A stretch of DNA of 64,000 nucleotides, from assembly GCF_004352825.1 (NCBI RefSeq), contig NZ_SJRW01000001.1:1240001-1304000 (forward strand). Direction: 5' to 3'. The translations under genes were made by a program, and so were the position numbers. This stretch comes from Luteimonas arsenica. Its GTDB lineage: Bacteria > Pseudomonadota > Gammaproteobacteria > Xanthomonadales > Xanthomonadaceae. The notes under the pieces are model-generated. The model had not been told where the DNA came from, made no database searches, and was given only the letters and a program-made list of their open reading frames with translations. Each line of letters starts with the position of its first letter. Position 1 is the stretch's first letter. Positions 7,970-17,133 of the stretch are shown piece by piece.

Positions 7970-10043
7970 AGTCCGCGCCGAGGTCGCGGACCAGCCGGAA
8001 GCCGACGTCGTCATAGCCGCGTTCGGCTTCGCGGCCGGCCGGCGCGGCGGATTCGTCGCGCCAGCTGGCGCCGCTGGCGACCCGCTGCGTGCAGCTGCCG
8101 CTGCAGTCGATGTTCCATTCCGAGACGTTGCGTGCGCTGCTGGCCGCGGGCAGACGCGACCACTCCGATGAGGTGGCCAGCCGATAACCGAGGCCATCGG
8201 CCTGGCCCCGCCACCGCGCATACGCGCTGGCGTCTTCCCAAGACACGCAGACCGCCGGGTCGCCGCCCTTCTGCTCGAAGCCCGGGTTGCGCCAGTTCCG
8301 CGGCGCGACCACGCGCAGCAGCGATGCACGCTCGCGGCAGCGCGCAGGCGGGCGTGCCGTGGCGTCGGCGAACGCCGCGTATTCGTCGCGGCTGACCGGG
8401 CGGCGCATCGCGCCCAGGCGGATGCCGCCCTGCTGCACCAGGACCATGTCGATGCCGTCGCCACCCAGGCGCTCGCCGGGGAGGGGGATCGCGCGGGCCT
8501 GGGTTTCCAGCCGGGCGATCGTGGTTGCGCCCAGGCCCATCCTGCGCGCGGCCTCCACTGCGTCCAGGGCCATGGCGCGATCGTAGTTGCCTGCGGCTCG
8601 CGCGACCCCGGCCGCGACCGCCTTGCCCATGCGATCCCTGAAGTCCCGCAGCGCCGGCCCGTCGGCGCGTGAGGTGCGCGACGCCAGCTGGGTGGCCTGC
8701 ATCAGCGCCGTGCGCGCGGCATCGGGGTTGCCCGAGGCGAAGTCGCGCTCGGCCTTGGCCGCGAGCCCGGCGATCAGGGCGTCGATGGCCGGCCCGAGGC
8801 GCAGGTGCCCGGCATCCGCCTGCCAGGCGTTGAGCAGGCTGGTGTAGGCGTTGTCGCCGGCGGGCGCGATCAATCGGCCGGCGCGCAGCTGGCGCTCTGC
8901 TGCGACCAGCCAGCGCTCGGCGTCCGAGGCCGGGGCAGCGCGGAGCAGGGCATCGTCGGGACTGATCGGGGGCTTGGCCAGGGCCCCTGTCGTCGCGCCC
9001 GCCATGCCTTCCGGGGTGGCCGCAGTGCCGGCGCTGGCGGTGCCGGTGGCGCCCTCCGCGCGGTAGAACGCCGGTGCCGCGTCGCGCTGCTCCAGCCAGG
9101 TGCCGGCGACCACCGCTGCGATCGCCACCGTGCCGGCGCCGATCCAGGCCCGTGCCGGCAGCGCGCGCAGGCGGTCGCCGAGGTCGTCCAGCATGCCGCG
9201 GACGCCGCGGCGACCCTGCGTCGGGATGCGGTCCAGGGCGTCCAGCATCTGCGCGGCATCACTGAAGCGCCGCCCGGCCGACTTGGCCAGCGCGCGATCG
9301 ATGAAGGGCTGCCAGTGGCGGAGGCTCCGCGGCAGGCGCGGGATCGGGTCCTGCACGTGCATCACCGCCATCGACAGCGCGTCGGCGGCGTTGTAGGGCA
9401 GGGTGCCGACCAGCATCTCCCAGGCCAGCACGCCGACGCTGTAGAGGTCGGCGCGCGCGTCCACGCCTTCGCCGCGGGCCTGCTCGGGCGGCATGTAGGC
9501 GGTGCTGCCCACGGCCAGGCCGGCGGTGGTCACGCGCGAGCCGTAGCCGCGACGCAGCGCGATGCCGAAGTCGGCCAGCAGCGGGCGGCCGCTGTCGTCG
9601 AAGAGCACATTCTCGGCCTTGACGTCGCGGTGCACGATGCCGCGCGAATGCGCGTACTGCAGCGCCGAGAGCAGGCCGCGCAGGATCGCGCGCGCGGCGT
9701 ACTCGTTGCCGCGCAGGTCGCGCTGGCCGAGGTGGCCGCGGGCGAGGTAGGGCATGGAGTAGTAGGGCAGGCCGTCGCGTGTGCGGCCGACGTCGTGGAT
9801 GCCGACGATGTTCGGGTGGTCGAGGCGGGCCACGGTGCGGGCCTCGTTCTCGAAGCGGCGACGGCTGACTTCGTCGCCCAGGGCCTCGGGCAGCATGACC
9901 TTGATCGCGACCTCGCGGCCCAGCGACAGCTGCTCGCCCAGGTAGATGGTCGACATGCCCCCGGCGCCGACCACGCGCGTGATTCGGTAGCCGGAGATCT
10001 CCGGCAACGGCTGGTCGTCGCGGTGCGGCTGGTGCTGCGTCAT
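7968..10043 (-). CDS. Membrane Ser/Thr protein kinase fused to an FGE/SUMF1-type domain
   Basis: A 691-residue fusion. Residues about 19-275 are a Hanks-type kinase: Gly loop GAGGMS (26-31), VAIK with Lys48, catalytic HRD (138-140) and KAEN, DFG (158-160), then PPEQ and DLYSVG; all catalytic residues are present. A basic region and one transmembrane helix (about 300-318) follow, then an Ala-rich helical stretch (about 370-510). The last 165 residues resemble a formylglycine-generating-enzyme/sulfatase-modifying-factor domain: VSRDEYAAFAD, VSWEDASAYARW, YRLATSSEW, NVSEW and final DVGFRLVR. The topology puts the kinase in the cytoplasm and the FGE-like domain in the periplasm, suggesting signal-sensing or ligand binding rather than sulfatase maturation. 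No sulfatase gene is adjacent, though one lies at 17,130-18,932. Kinase identity is firm; the substrate is unknown. Confidence 0.9.
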   Translation of the reverse strand: MTQHQPHRDDQPLPEISGYRITRVVGAGGMSTIYLGEQLSLGREVAIKVMLPEALGDEVSRRRFENEARTVARLDHPNIVGIHDVGRTRDGLPYYSMPYLARGHLGQRDLRGNEYAARAILRGLLSALQYAHSRGIVHRDVKAENVLFDDSGRPLLADFGIALRRGYGSRVTTAGLAVGSTAYMPPEQARGEGVDARADLYSVGVLAWEMLVGTLPYNAADALSMAVMHVQDPIPRLPRSLRHWQPFIDRALAKSAGRRFSDAAQMLDALDRIPTQGRRGVRGMLDDLGDRLRALPARAWIGAGTVAIAAVVAGTWLEQRDAAPAFYRAEGATGTASAGTAATPEGMAGATTGALAKPPISPDDALLRAAPASDAERWLVAAERQLRAGRLIAPAGDNAYTSLLNAWQADAGHLRLGPAIDALIAGLAAKAERDFASGNPDAARTALMQATQLASRTSRADGPALRDFRDRMGKAVAAGVARAAGNYDRAMALDAVEAARRMGLGATTIARLETQARAIPLPGERLGGDGIDMVLVQQGGIRLGAMRRPVSRDEYAAFADATARPPARCRERASLLRVVAPRNWRNPGFEQKGGDPAVCVSWEDASAYARWRGQADGLGYRLATSSEWSRLPAASSARNVSEWNIDCSGSCTQRVASGASWRDESAAPAGREAERGYDDVGFRLVRDLGAD

Positions 10044-10117
10044 CCCGGGCCCCCCTCAGGCGCTGTCGAGGATAGCCCTGCGGCGCGACGATGGGATGAA
10101 CGGTGTTGCGACGGCGG

Positions 10118-10588
10118 TCACGAGCCAGGCTTCCGGTCGCGGCTGGCCGGCTTGCGGCGCACGTAGACCTGCTTGCGCACGGCCGCGACCACGTCGCCCT
10201 CATCGTCGACGACGTCGGTATCGAACCAGTGCAGGTACTTGGCGCCGCCGTCGGTGGCCGCGCGCATGGCCTCGAGCACGTCCTCGCCCAGGTCGAAGTC
10301 CGCGCGCACGGTGCCGCGGCCGGGCTTGAGGAAGCGGATCTCGGCGGCCTGGTCCCAGACGAAGTAGTCGCGGCCGAGCGAGCGCATGGCCAACAGCATC
10401 CAGAACGGATCGGTCATCGCGAACAGGCTGCCGCCGAAGTGGGTACCGACGTAGTTGCGGTTGTACCAGCGCTGGCGAAGCTCCACGCGGGCGTGGCGGA
10501 AATCTTCGTCCATCCGGGTGATGCGGATGCCGGCGAACAGGAACGGCGGCCACAGGTTCATGCCGCGGCACAGGGTCGAGGCGCGCAC
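10118..10588 (-). CDS. DUF4442 hotdog-fold protein, putative thioesterase
   Basis: A 156-residue protein with the DUF4442 pattern: NLWPPFLFAGIRI near the N-terminus, RQRWYNRNYVGTHFGGSLF in the middle (the hotdog helix region) and FLKPG later. The start codon is GTG (10588); an internal ATG at 10561 would remove residues that family members usually have. Hotdog proteins of this group are related to acyl-CoA thioesterases; activity is not shown. It begins 3 bases after the stop of cnoX on the same strand and is almost surely co-transcribed with it. Confidence 0.85.
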   Translation of the reverse strand: MRASTLCRGMNLWPPFLFAGIRITRMDEDFRHARVELRQRWYNRNYVGTHFGGSLFAMTDPFWMLLAMRSLGRDYFVWDQAAEIRFLKPGRGTVRADFDLGEDVLEAMRAATDGGAKYLHWFDTDVVDDEGDVVAAVRKQVYVRRKPASRDRKPGS

Positions 10589-10591
10589 GGC

Positions 10592-11464
10592 TCAGGAGAG
10601 CAGCAGGGAGGACATCTGCCGCCGGAAGCGGGACACCAGGGCGGCATCGTCGATCACCCGGAACGCTTCGATCAGGGCCTTGCGCGGCAGGCCGTCTTCG
10701 AAGCCGCGGTCGCGGCGCAGCATCTCCATGAACTGCTCCAACGCGGCCTCGTGCCGGCCCTCGACCATGTGCCGGGCACCGAGCAGGTGGCGGGCGCGCA
10801 GGTCGCCCGGGTCGGCGGCGATCGCGGCTTCGAGCGCCGCGGCCTGCGGTGCGTCGCCGAGCAGGGCGGCGAAGCCGAGCGCGGCGCGGGCGCGCAGCGC
10901 GCGGTCGTCGGTGGCGAGGTTGGCGGGCAGGGCGTCAAGCAGGCGGGAGGCCTCGTCGGTGGCGCCGGTGGCAAGCAGGGCCACGGCGAGGTCGAGCTTG
11001 AGGCCGTCGTTGTCCGGCGCGGCCTCGGCTTCACCGCGCAGGCGCTGGACCTCGGCGTGCGGGTCGGCGGGCGCGGCTTCGGCTTCGGGCTCTTCCGGCG
11101 CGGCTTCCGCCGGCACGATCCCGTGGCCGGCGAGGAACTCGCGCAGCTGGCCCTCGGGCAGGGCACCGGGGAAGCCGTCCACGGGCTGCCCGCCCTTGAC
11201 CAGGATGATGGTCGGGATCGAGCGGATCTGGAATGCGCCGGCCAGCTGCTGCTCGCGGTCGACGTCGATCTTCGCCAGCACAAAGGCGCCGTTGTATTCG
11301 GCGGCCAGCTTTTCCAGGATCGGGCCCACCGTCTTGCATGGGCCGCACCATTCGGCCCAGAAGTCGATCAGCACCGGGACCTGCAGCGAACGTTCGAGGA
11401 CTTCGGCCTCGAAATTGTCGGCGGTGGCGTCGAAGGCGTGTGGTTTGGCTGGCGTGGGGGACAT
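10592..11464 (-). CDS. cnoX: Thioredoxin-domain co-chaperone CnoX (YbbN)
   Basis: A 290-residue cytoplasmic protein: a thioredoxin domain (about 12-115) with WCGPC at 39-43, then an acidic Ala/Glu-rich linker and a C-terminal TPR-like helical region (about 150-285). This architecture is that of YbbN/CnoX, which protects clients from oxidation and hands them to GroEL or DnaK. The active-site pair CxxC is intact here, whereas E. coli CnoX has SxxC, so this version may retain redox activity. The start at 11464 gives the normal N-terminus; an upstream in-frame ATG at 11605 would add 47 atypical residues. It is followed at once by the DUF4442 gene. Confidence 0.92.
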   Translation of the reverse strand: MSPTPAKPHAFDATADNFEAEVLERSLQVPVLIDFWAEWCGPCKTVGPILEKLAAEYNGAFVLAKIDVDREQQLAGAFQIRSIPTIILVKGGQPVDGFPGALPEGQLREFLAGHGIVPAEAAPEEPEAEAAPADPHAEVQRLRGEAEAAPDNDGLKLDLAVALLATGATDEASRLLDALPANLATDDRALRARAALGFAALLGDAPQAAALEAAIAADPGDLRARHLLGARHMVEGRHEAALEQFMEMLRRDRGFEDGLPRKALIEAFRVIDDAALVSRFRRQMSSLLLS

Positions 11465-11597
11465 GGTTCGATCCGTTCTGCGGTCAACCCGAGATTGTGC
11501 CAGTGCTTGCCGTTTGCAAGCCGTGGGGGCGAGGATGCCGGTTTTGCCGGGAACTGCGTGCATGGCGGGATCGACGGTCGGCTGGTCGACAGCTGCG

Positions 11598-12185
11598 ATG
11601 CGCATCGCAGGCCTTGCCGCGGGCGCGTGCTTCGTGCTGGCGCTGGCGGGTTTCGGCGCCGCGCTCGAAGGCTACGACCATGCGGCCTGGCCGGTCGCCC
11701 TGCTGGGCGCGGCCGGGGTGCCGCGGGCGACCGCGTTCAACCTGCTGGGCTTCGTGCTGCCGGGGCTGCTGGCGGCGTCGGTCGCGGTGGCGCGTCGCGG
11801 CGGATTGCCGGCGACGGCGGGCCTGCCTGCGCGCCTGGGCTGGATGCTCGCGATGCTCGCCGCGCTGGCCTTCGCGGCGCAGGGTCTGCTGCCGCTCGAT
11901 GCCGCCGGCCCGGATGCCGGCCGCGGCCGGCTGCATGGCGTCGCCTGGGGACTGTGGGGGATCGCCTTCGTCGCGGCCGTGGTGGCGCTGTCGGCGGCGG
12001 CGCTGGGTGCGCGCCGGCCGTGGCTGGCGCTGGGACACCTCGGCGCTGGCGCACTGGTGTTCCTGCCGGGCTGGCTGGCCGTCGGCGGGCTGCCCGCACC
12101 GCTGGCGCAGCGCATCGCGTGTCTCACGTGGTTCGCGTGGGTGGCCTGGGCCGGCTGGCGCGGCAGGGAACGGGCTGCCGGCTGA
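11598..12185 (+). CDS. DUF998-type integral membrane protein
   Basis: About 195 residues with six hydrophobic helices. The N-terminal wording (GFGAALEGYDHAAWPVALLG, then AFNLLGFVLPGLLA) matches the DUF998 family, whose function is unknown. The start at 11598 puts the first helix at residue 3, as in family members; in-frame ATGs at 11562 and 11535 would give a slightly longer N-terminus, and none has a strong Shine-Dalgarno. The gene is divergent from cnoX and converges on the diguanylate cyclase gene, with both stops inside one hairpin. Confidence 0.72.
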   Translation: MRIAGLAAGACFVLALAGFGAALEGYDHAAWPVALLGAAGVPRATAFNLLGFVLPGLLAASVAVARRGGLPATAGLPARLGWMLAMLAALAFAAQGLLPLDAAGPDAGRGRLHGVAWGLWGIAFVAAVVALSAAALGARRPWLALGHLGAGALVFLPGWLAVGGLPAPLAQRIACLTWFAWVAWAGWRGRERAAG

Positions 12186-12209
12186 GTCCGCGCCTGCATG
12201 CTCAGCCGG
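12178..12209. terminator. Hairpin enclosing stop codons of the DUF998 and GGDEF genes
   Basis: Perfect 9-bp arms (12178-12186 and 12201-12209) are separated by 14 bases. The left arm holds the TGA of the plus-strand gene (12183-12185) and the right arm the stop of the minus-strand gene (12202-12204). No T-tract follows on either strand. A bidirectional terminator or transcript end-protecting structure is inferred. Confidence 0.45.
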
Positions 12210-13905
12210 TGCCGGCATCGATCACGCGATTGCGTCCTTCCGCCTTTGCCCGGTACAGCGCCGCGTCGGCGACCTCGAACAGGAGCTCCGGGGTCACGCC
12301 GTCGCGCGGGAAGGCGGCGACGCCGATCGACAGGGTCACCGGTCCGAGCGTGCGTCCGTTATGTTCGATGGTGCTCTGCGACACGGCCCGGCGTATGGCC
12401 GCCGCGCGCGCCACCGCGCTTTCCGCGCCGGCCTCGGGCATCACGATGGTGAACTCCTCGCCGCCGTAGCGGCAGGCGAGGTCCTCCACCCGCACCAGCG
12501 ATGCGATGCTGCGGCCGACATGGGCGAGCACGGCATCGCCGGCGCTGTGGCCGTGGCTGTCGTTGAAGGCCTTGAAGTGGTCCACATCCAGTACCAGCAG
12601 GGCCAGCGGCAGGCGCTTGCGTTCGCAGCGCAGGGTTTCGCGCCGCAGGCTCTCCTCGAAGTAGCGGCGGTTGAACAGGCCGGTCAGCGGGTCGCGCAGC
12701 GACTGCTGGCGCAGCGTCTCGCGCAGCCGGAGGTTGGCGATGGCGATCGCCAGCTGCTCGCCCAGCAGTTCGATGATGGCGGCATCGTTGTCATCCTCGC
12801 CGCCGCCGGCGGGGCCGCTGGCGTGGAGCATGCCCAGGGTCTCGCCGTGGGCGGTCAGCGGAACGCAGAGGGTCGAGACGCCCGACATCGAGGCGCCGTG
12901 GTCGAGGTGGGCGCAGCGCACGTTGCCGGCTCCGCCGCTGAGGTGGTGCGGCTGGCCGCGGCGCAGCGCCCAGCAGTCGTCGGGCGGCATGGCATCGCTG
13001 CTGGCGATCGCGGGCTGGCCGAAGGCGGCCCTGCTTTCCAGGAAGTCGCGGGACGCGCGGGACAGGTAGCATTGCCCGCCCAGGTGCGGCAACAGCCGCT
13101 CGAAGGTCGCGGAAGTGAGCTCCATCGCTTCGTCGAGGTTCTGCGCGCTCTGCAGCATGCCGGTGTATTCGCTGAGCGCCCAGCGCTGCGCCGACAGCCG
13201 CTCGGTCAGGGCCTGGGAGCGCTGAAGGCCCTCGAGCGCCGCGCGGGTCTCGCGCTCGAGCCTCCGGTTGCGGCTGTTCTCGCGCGAGAGGCTGCTCAGA
13301 AGCGCCCACAGCGTCGCCAGCGACACCCCGAGGCTCAGCAGGATGAAGGACAACAACGCCGCGGCGTTGCGCGTGTTCACCGAGCGGCGCTGGGCGAGCA
13401 GGTCGAGCTCCTCCGCGCGCATTTCCTCGCAGAGCTGGTTGAAACGGTGCATGAGGTCCACGAGATCGGCTGCGCGCATGGCCCCCATCGCGGCGGCGGC
13501 CCCCTCCCGTTCCTGCAGGTCCAGGAGTTCCTGCATCCGCGCGACCTGTCGCGAGGACTGCTCATGGATCGCGCGTGCGCGCTCGTACTGGCTGGGGTTG
13601 TCACGGGTCGCTTCCGCCAGGTCGCGCGCGGCGCGCACGGCCTCCGGAGCCACGCGCTCGAATTCGCCGCGGAGCGCCCTGTGCGAAGTCAGGCGGTAGC
13701 CGCGCCCTGCCGCCTGGGCCGCGGTCAGCGTGGCACGGGCGGCTTCGATGCGCTCCAGCACGCGATAGCTCTGCTCCACGCGCTCGTTGCTGCCGGCCAG
13801 CAGGCGCACGCCGAAAACCGTCGCCGCGCCCACCCCGACGAGCAGGAGGAGCGCCAGGATCGAGAAGACCCTGCGGTAGGGACGCAGGCGTGACGGGTTC
13901 GACAT
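12202..13905 (-). CDS. Membrane diguanylate cyclase with CHASE3, GAF and GGDEF domains
   Basis: A 567-residue protein. TM1 lies at about 14-36; a periplasmic helical CHASE3-type domain (about 38-175) carries the GRGYRLTS signature and an [12 protein letters not shown] end. TM2 is at about 180-203, followed by a coiled segment, a GAF-like domain (about 250-385) and GGDEF (about 400-560). The active loop is GGEEF at about 481-485, and an inhibitory I-site RVED lies five residues before it, so product feedback is expected. It should make cyclic-di-GMP in response to a periplasmic or GAF-bound signal. The start at 13905 is preferred over 13986 because TM1 then lies at the normal distance. A TATAAT box at 13944-13939 precedes it. 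Confidence 0.93.
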   Translation of the reverse strand: MSNPSRLRPYRRVFSILALLLLVGVGAATVFGVRLLAGSNERVEQSYRVLERIEAARATLTAAQAAGRGYRLTSHRALRGEFERVAPEAVRAARDLAEATRDNPSQYERARAIHEQSSRQVARMQELLDLQEREGAAAAMGAMRAADLVDLMHRFNQLCEEMRAEELDLLAQRRSVNTRNAAALLSFILLSLGVSLATLWALLSSLSRENSRNRRLERETRAALEGLQRSQALTERLSAQRWALSEYTGMLQSAQNLDEAMELTSATFERLLPHLGGQCYLSRASRDFLESRAAFGQPAIASSDAMPPDDCWALRRGQPHHLSGGAGNVRCAHLDHGASMSGVSTLCVPLTAHGETLGMLHASGPAGGGEDDNDAAIIELLGEQLAIAIANLRLRETLRQQSLRDPLTGLFNRRYFEESLRRETLRCERKRLPLALLVLDVDHFKAFNDSHGHSAGDAVLAHVGRSIASLVRVEDLACRYGGEEFTIVMPEAGAESAVARAAAIRRAVSQSTIEHNGRTLGPVTLSIGVAAFPRDGVTPELLFEVADAALYRAKAEGRNRVIDAGTG

Positions 13906-13938
13906 CGGTGGGGCGGGATCGGGAAGTCGTAACCATTT

Positions 13939-13944
13939 ATTATA
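13939..13944 (-). promoter_or_regulatory. Candidate -10 box for the diguanylate cyclase gene
   Basis: A perfect TATAAT on the minus strand, 33 bases upstream of the start at 13905, in an AT-rich patch that is rare in this sequence. No convincing -35 is seen. The same patch reads TATTAT on the plus strand and could also serve the divergent leuS gene. Confidence 0.35.
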
Positions 13945-14027
13945 TGGCCGGACATGTGGTGGCCGCGTGGCGGCGGCGCGCGCCACGCGGTAGGCTTGTC
14001 GGCCCCTCGTTTTCGCGGCCTTCCGAC

Positions 14028-16778
14028 GTGTCCGACCCCAGCGCAGCCCCCGAGCAGACCTCCTATCGACCCTCCGCCGTCGAGCGCACGGCCCAGGGCT
14101 ACTGGGAGCAGTCGCGGGCCTGGGAAGTCACCGAGGATCCTGGCCGGCCGAAGTTCTTCTGCCTGTCGATGCTGCCGTACCCCTCCGGGGCGCTGCACAT
14201 GGGGCATGTGCGCAATTACACGATCGGCGACGTGATCAGCCGCCACAAGCGCATGACCGGCCACAACGTGCTGCAGCCCATGGGCTGGGATGCCTTCGGC
14301 CTGCCGGCCGAGAACGCGGCGATCAAGAACCGCACCGCGCCGGCCAAGTGGACGTACGCGAACATCGACCACATGCGCGGCCAGCTGAAGATGCTGGGCT
14401 ACGCCATCGACTGGTCACGCGAGTTCGCCACCTGCAGCCCGGACTACTACGTCCACGAACAGCGCATGTTCACCCGGCTGATGAAGAAGGGCCTGGCCTA
14501 CCGCCGCAACGCGGTGGTGAACTGGGACCCGATCGACCAGACCGTGCTCGCCAACGAGCAGGTGATCGACGGCCGCGGCTGGCGCTCGGGCGCGCTGGTG
14601 GAGAAGCGCGAGATCCCGCAGTGGTTCCTGCGCATCACCGGTTACGCCCAGGAGCTGCTCGACGGCCTCGATACGCTCGATGGCTGGCCCGATCCGGTCA
14701 AGACCATGCAGCGCAACTGGATAGGCCGCAGCGAAGGCCTGGAGATCCAGTTCCGCGTCGACGGCGAGGACGCGCCGCTGTCGGTCTACACCACGCGCCC
14801 GGACACGCTCATGGGCGTGACCTTCATCTCCATCGCCGCCGAGCATCCGCTGGCGCTGAAGGCCGCGCAGGAGAACCTGAAGCTCGCCGCCTTCATCGAC
14901 GAGCTGCGCAAGGGCGGCGTCTCCGAGGCCGAACTCGAGACCCAGGAAAAGCGCGGCATGGCCACCGGCCTGTGGGCGATCCATCCGGTCACCGGCGAGG
15001 ACGTGCCCGTCTACGTCGCCAACTTCGTGCTGATGGGCTATGGCACCGGCGCGGTGATGGCGGTGCCGGCGCACGACCAGCGCGACTGGGAGTTCGCCAA
15101 GGCCTACGGCCTGCCGGTACGCCCGGTGATCGTGCCGCCGGCGGTGCGCGACGCATTGAACGAGGTGATCGGCGACGTCGCGCACGACGCCGATCCCTTC
15201 CAGGCCGCGCTGGCCGGCGGCAGCGTCGACGCCTACGACATGTCGGCCGCGGTGGCGGTGGTCCGTGACTACCTCGACGGCATCGAGCAGAGCGGCGCGT
15301 ATACCGAGCGCGGCTACCTGATCAATTCCGGTGAATACAACGGCCTGGACTTCGACGCCGCGTTCGACGCCCTGGCCAAGCGCTTCGAGGCCGAGGGCAG
15401 CGGCAGCCGCAAGGTCAACTTCCGCCTGCGCGACTGGGGCGTGAGCCGCCAGCGCTACTGGGGCTGCCCGATCCCGGTGATCTACTGCCCGGCCTGCGGC
15501 GCGGTGCCGGTGCCCGAGGAGCAACTGCCGGTGCTGCTGCCCGAGGACGTGGCCGACGCCTTTGCTTCGGGCGTGGTGCAGTCGCCGATCAAGGCCGACC
15601 CCGAGTGGCGCAAGACGACCTGCCCCGATTGCGGTGGCGCCGCCGAGCGCGAGACCGACACCTTCGACACCTTCATGGAGTCGAGCTGGTACTACGCGCG
15701 CTACACCTCGCCGGGCGCGGCCGACATGGTCGACGGACGCGCGAAGTACTGGACGCCGGTGGACCAGTACATCGGCGGCATCGAGCACGCGATCCTGCAC
15801 CTGCTGTATTTCCGCTTCTACCACAAGCTCCTGCGCGACGAAGGCCTGGTGGACAGCGACGAGCCGGCGGTGAACCTGCTCACGCAGGGCATGGTGGTCG
15901 CCGACACCTACTACCGCGAGGACAACAAGGGCGCGAAGGAGTGGTTCAACCCGGCCGAGGTTGAGGTCGAGCGCGACGAGCGCGGCCGCGTCACCGGCGC
16001 GCGCCTGGCGTCCGACGGCCAGCCGGTGCACGTGGGCGGCACCGAGAAGATGTCGAAGTCGAAGAACAACGGGGTCGACCCGCAGGCCATGGTCGATCGC
16101 TACGGCGCCGACACCGTGCGCCTGTTCTCGATGTTCGCCTCGCCGCCGACGTTGTCGCTGGAGTGGAACGAGGCCGGCGTGGAGGGCATGGCGCGCTTCC
16201 TGCGTCGCTTCTGGCGCCTGGTCCATGACCACGCCGCGGCCGGCCCCGCCCCCGGCACGGTTCCGGCCACGCTGACCCCGGAGCAGAAGACCCTCCGTCG
16301 CCACCTCCACGAGACCATCCAGAAGGTCAACGACGACTACGGCCGCCGCCACAGCTTCAACACCGCGATCGCCGCGCTGATGGAACTGCTCAACAACGTC
16401 GCGAAGTTCGATGACGCCAGTGACACCGGCCGTGCCGTGCGCCACGAGGCGCTGGAAGCGATGGTGCTGATGCTCAACCCGGTCACCCCGCACGCCTGCC
16501 ACGCGCTGTGGCAATTGCTGGGCCATGCCGAACAGGTGGTGGACGACGTGCCGTTCCCGATTGCCGATCCCGCCGCCCTGGTCCGCGACGCGGTGACGCT
16601 GGCGGTGCAGGTCAACGGCAAGCTGCGCGGCACGATCGAGGTCGCAGCGGATGCCGCGCGCGAGGCCATCGAGGCCCAGGCGCTGGCCGAGCCCGGCGTC
16701 GCTCGCGCGCTCGAAGGGCTCACTGTGCGCAAGGTGATCGTGGTGCCAGGCAAGATCGTGAACGTGGTTGCCGGCTGA
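14028..16778 (+). CDS. leuS: Leucyl-tRNA synthetase
   Basis: A 916-residue class Ia synthetase that charges tRNA-Leu. HMGH (57-60), the inserted CP1 editing domain (Thr-rich TTRPDTLMG, then [10 protein letters not shown]), and KMSKS (about 674-678) are present, with a C-terminal anticodon-binding domain. It carries two Cys pairs (CPAC and CPDC) around the catalytic zinc-like insertion, which E. coli LeuS lacks, and roughly 45 extra residues (about 364-420) within CP1 relative to E. coli (860 residues in total). The start is GTG 14028; a distant in-frame ATG at 13943 would add an Arg-rich stretch not expected of LeuS. Leu-tRNA production is essential. The usual leuS-lptE-holA run is broken here by a minus-strand pair. 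Confidence 0.97.
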   Translation: MSDPSAAPEQTSYRPSAVERTAQGYWEQSRAWEVTEDPGRPKFFCLSMLPYPSGALHMGHVRNYTIGDVISRHKRMTGHNVLQPMGWDAFGLPAENAAIKNRTAPAKWTYANIDHMRGQLKMLGYAIDWSREFATCSPDYYVHEQRMFTRLMKKGLAYRRNAVVNWDPIDQTVLANEQVIDGRGWRSGALVEKREIPQWFLRITGYAQELLDGLDTLDGWPDPVKTMQRNWIGRSEGLEIQFRVDGEDAPLSVYTTRPDTLMGVTFISIAAEHPLALKAAQENLKLAAFIDELRKGGVSEAELETQEKRGMATGLWAIHPVTGEDVPVYVANFVLMGYGTGAVMAVPAHDQRDWEFAKAYGLPVRPVIVPPAVRDALNEVIGDVAHDADPFQAALAGGSVDAYDMSAAVAVVRDYLDGIEQSGAYTERGYLINSGEYNGLDFDAAFDALAKRFEAEGSGSRKVNFRLRDWGVSRQRYWGCPIPVIYCPACGAVPVPEEQLPVLLPEDVADAFASGVVQSPIKADPEWRKTTCPDCGGAAERETDTFDTFMESSWYYARYTSPGAADMVDGRAKYWTPVDQYIGGIEHAILHLLYFRFYHKLLRDEGLVDSDEPAVNLLTQGMVVADTYYREDNKGAKEWFNPAEVEVERDERGRVTGARLASDGQPVHVGGTEKMSKSKNNGVDPQAMVDRYGADTVRLFSMFASPPTLSLEWNEAGVEGMARFLRRFWRLVHDHAAAGPAPGTVPATLTPEQKTLRRHLHETIQKVNDDYGRRHSFNTAIAALMELLNNVAKFDDASDTGRAVRHEALEAMVLMLNPVTPHACHALWQLLGHAEQVVDDVPFPIADPAALVRDAVTLAVQVNGKLRGTIEVAADAAREAIEAQALAEPGVARALEGLTVRKVIVVPGKIVNVVAG

Positions 16779-16779
16779 G

Positions 16780-17133
16780 TCAGCGTTTCGCGCAGGGTTC
16801 CCGGGTCAGCGTGCGCCTGGCCAGGGGCTTGCCGGCCTTCGACACCAGGGTCACCGTCAGGCCGTCGCCGGCCCAGGAACCGGTGTTCGCTTCGCCTTCG
16901 TGTGTGCTCGCCTTGCGCCACGGCTTGGTCGGCTTGCCGGGGCCGTTGATCGTGAGCTGCGCCGGCAGCGGCTCGTCCGCCGGCAGGCGCCAGCGAACCG
17001 CCACCACCTTTGGCGGCGGGCAGGCGGTGCGGGCAGGGATGATTTCCAGCTCTGCGCCCCGCGGCGAGCACGCGGCAAGCGTCAGCAGCGCCAGCGAGAG
17101 GGACAGGCCGCGGAGGGCACCGGTCGCGGTCAT
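16780..17133 (-). CDS. Small lipoprotein of unknown function, paired with the LtaS-type sulfatase
   Basis: A 117-residue protein. A basic start, a hydrophobic stretch (about 8-20) and the lipobox LAAC mark it as a lipoprotein. The rest is polar, with two further Cys (one in TACPPP, one near the end, EPC), which could form a disulfide in the periplasm. No family recognised. Its ATG overlaps the stop of the upstream sulfatase gene by 4 bp (ATGA), so the two are translationally coupled and probably act together. It converges on leuS with one base between the stops, inside a short GCTGA/TCAGC palindrome. Confidence 0.75.
   Translation of the reverse strand: MTATGALRGLSLSLALLTLAACSPRGAELEIIPARTACPPPKVVAVRWRLPADEPLPAQLTINGPGKPTKPWRKASTHEGEANTGSWAGDGLTVTLVSKAGKPLARRTLTREPCAKR

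Noticed and set aside
13943-14027. Upstream ATG extension of leuS
   Set aside because: It would add an Arg-rich leader absent from LeuS proteins and would put the start inside the AT-rich promoter-like patch.
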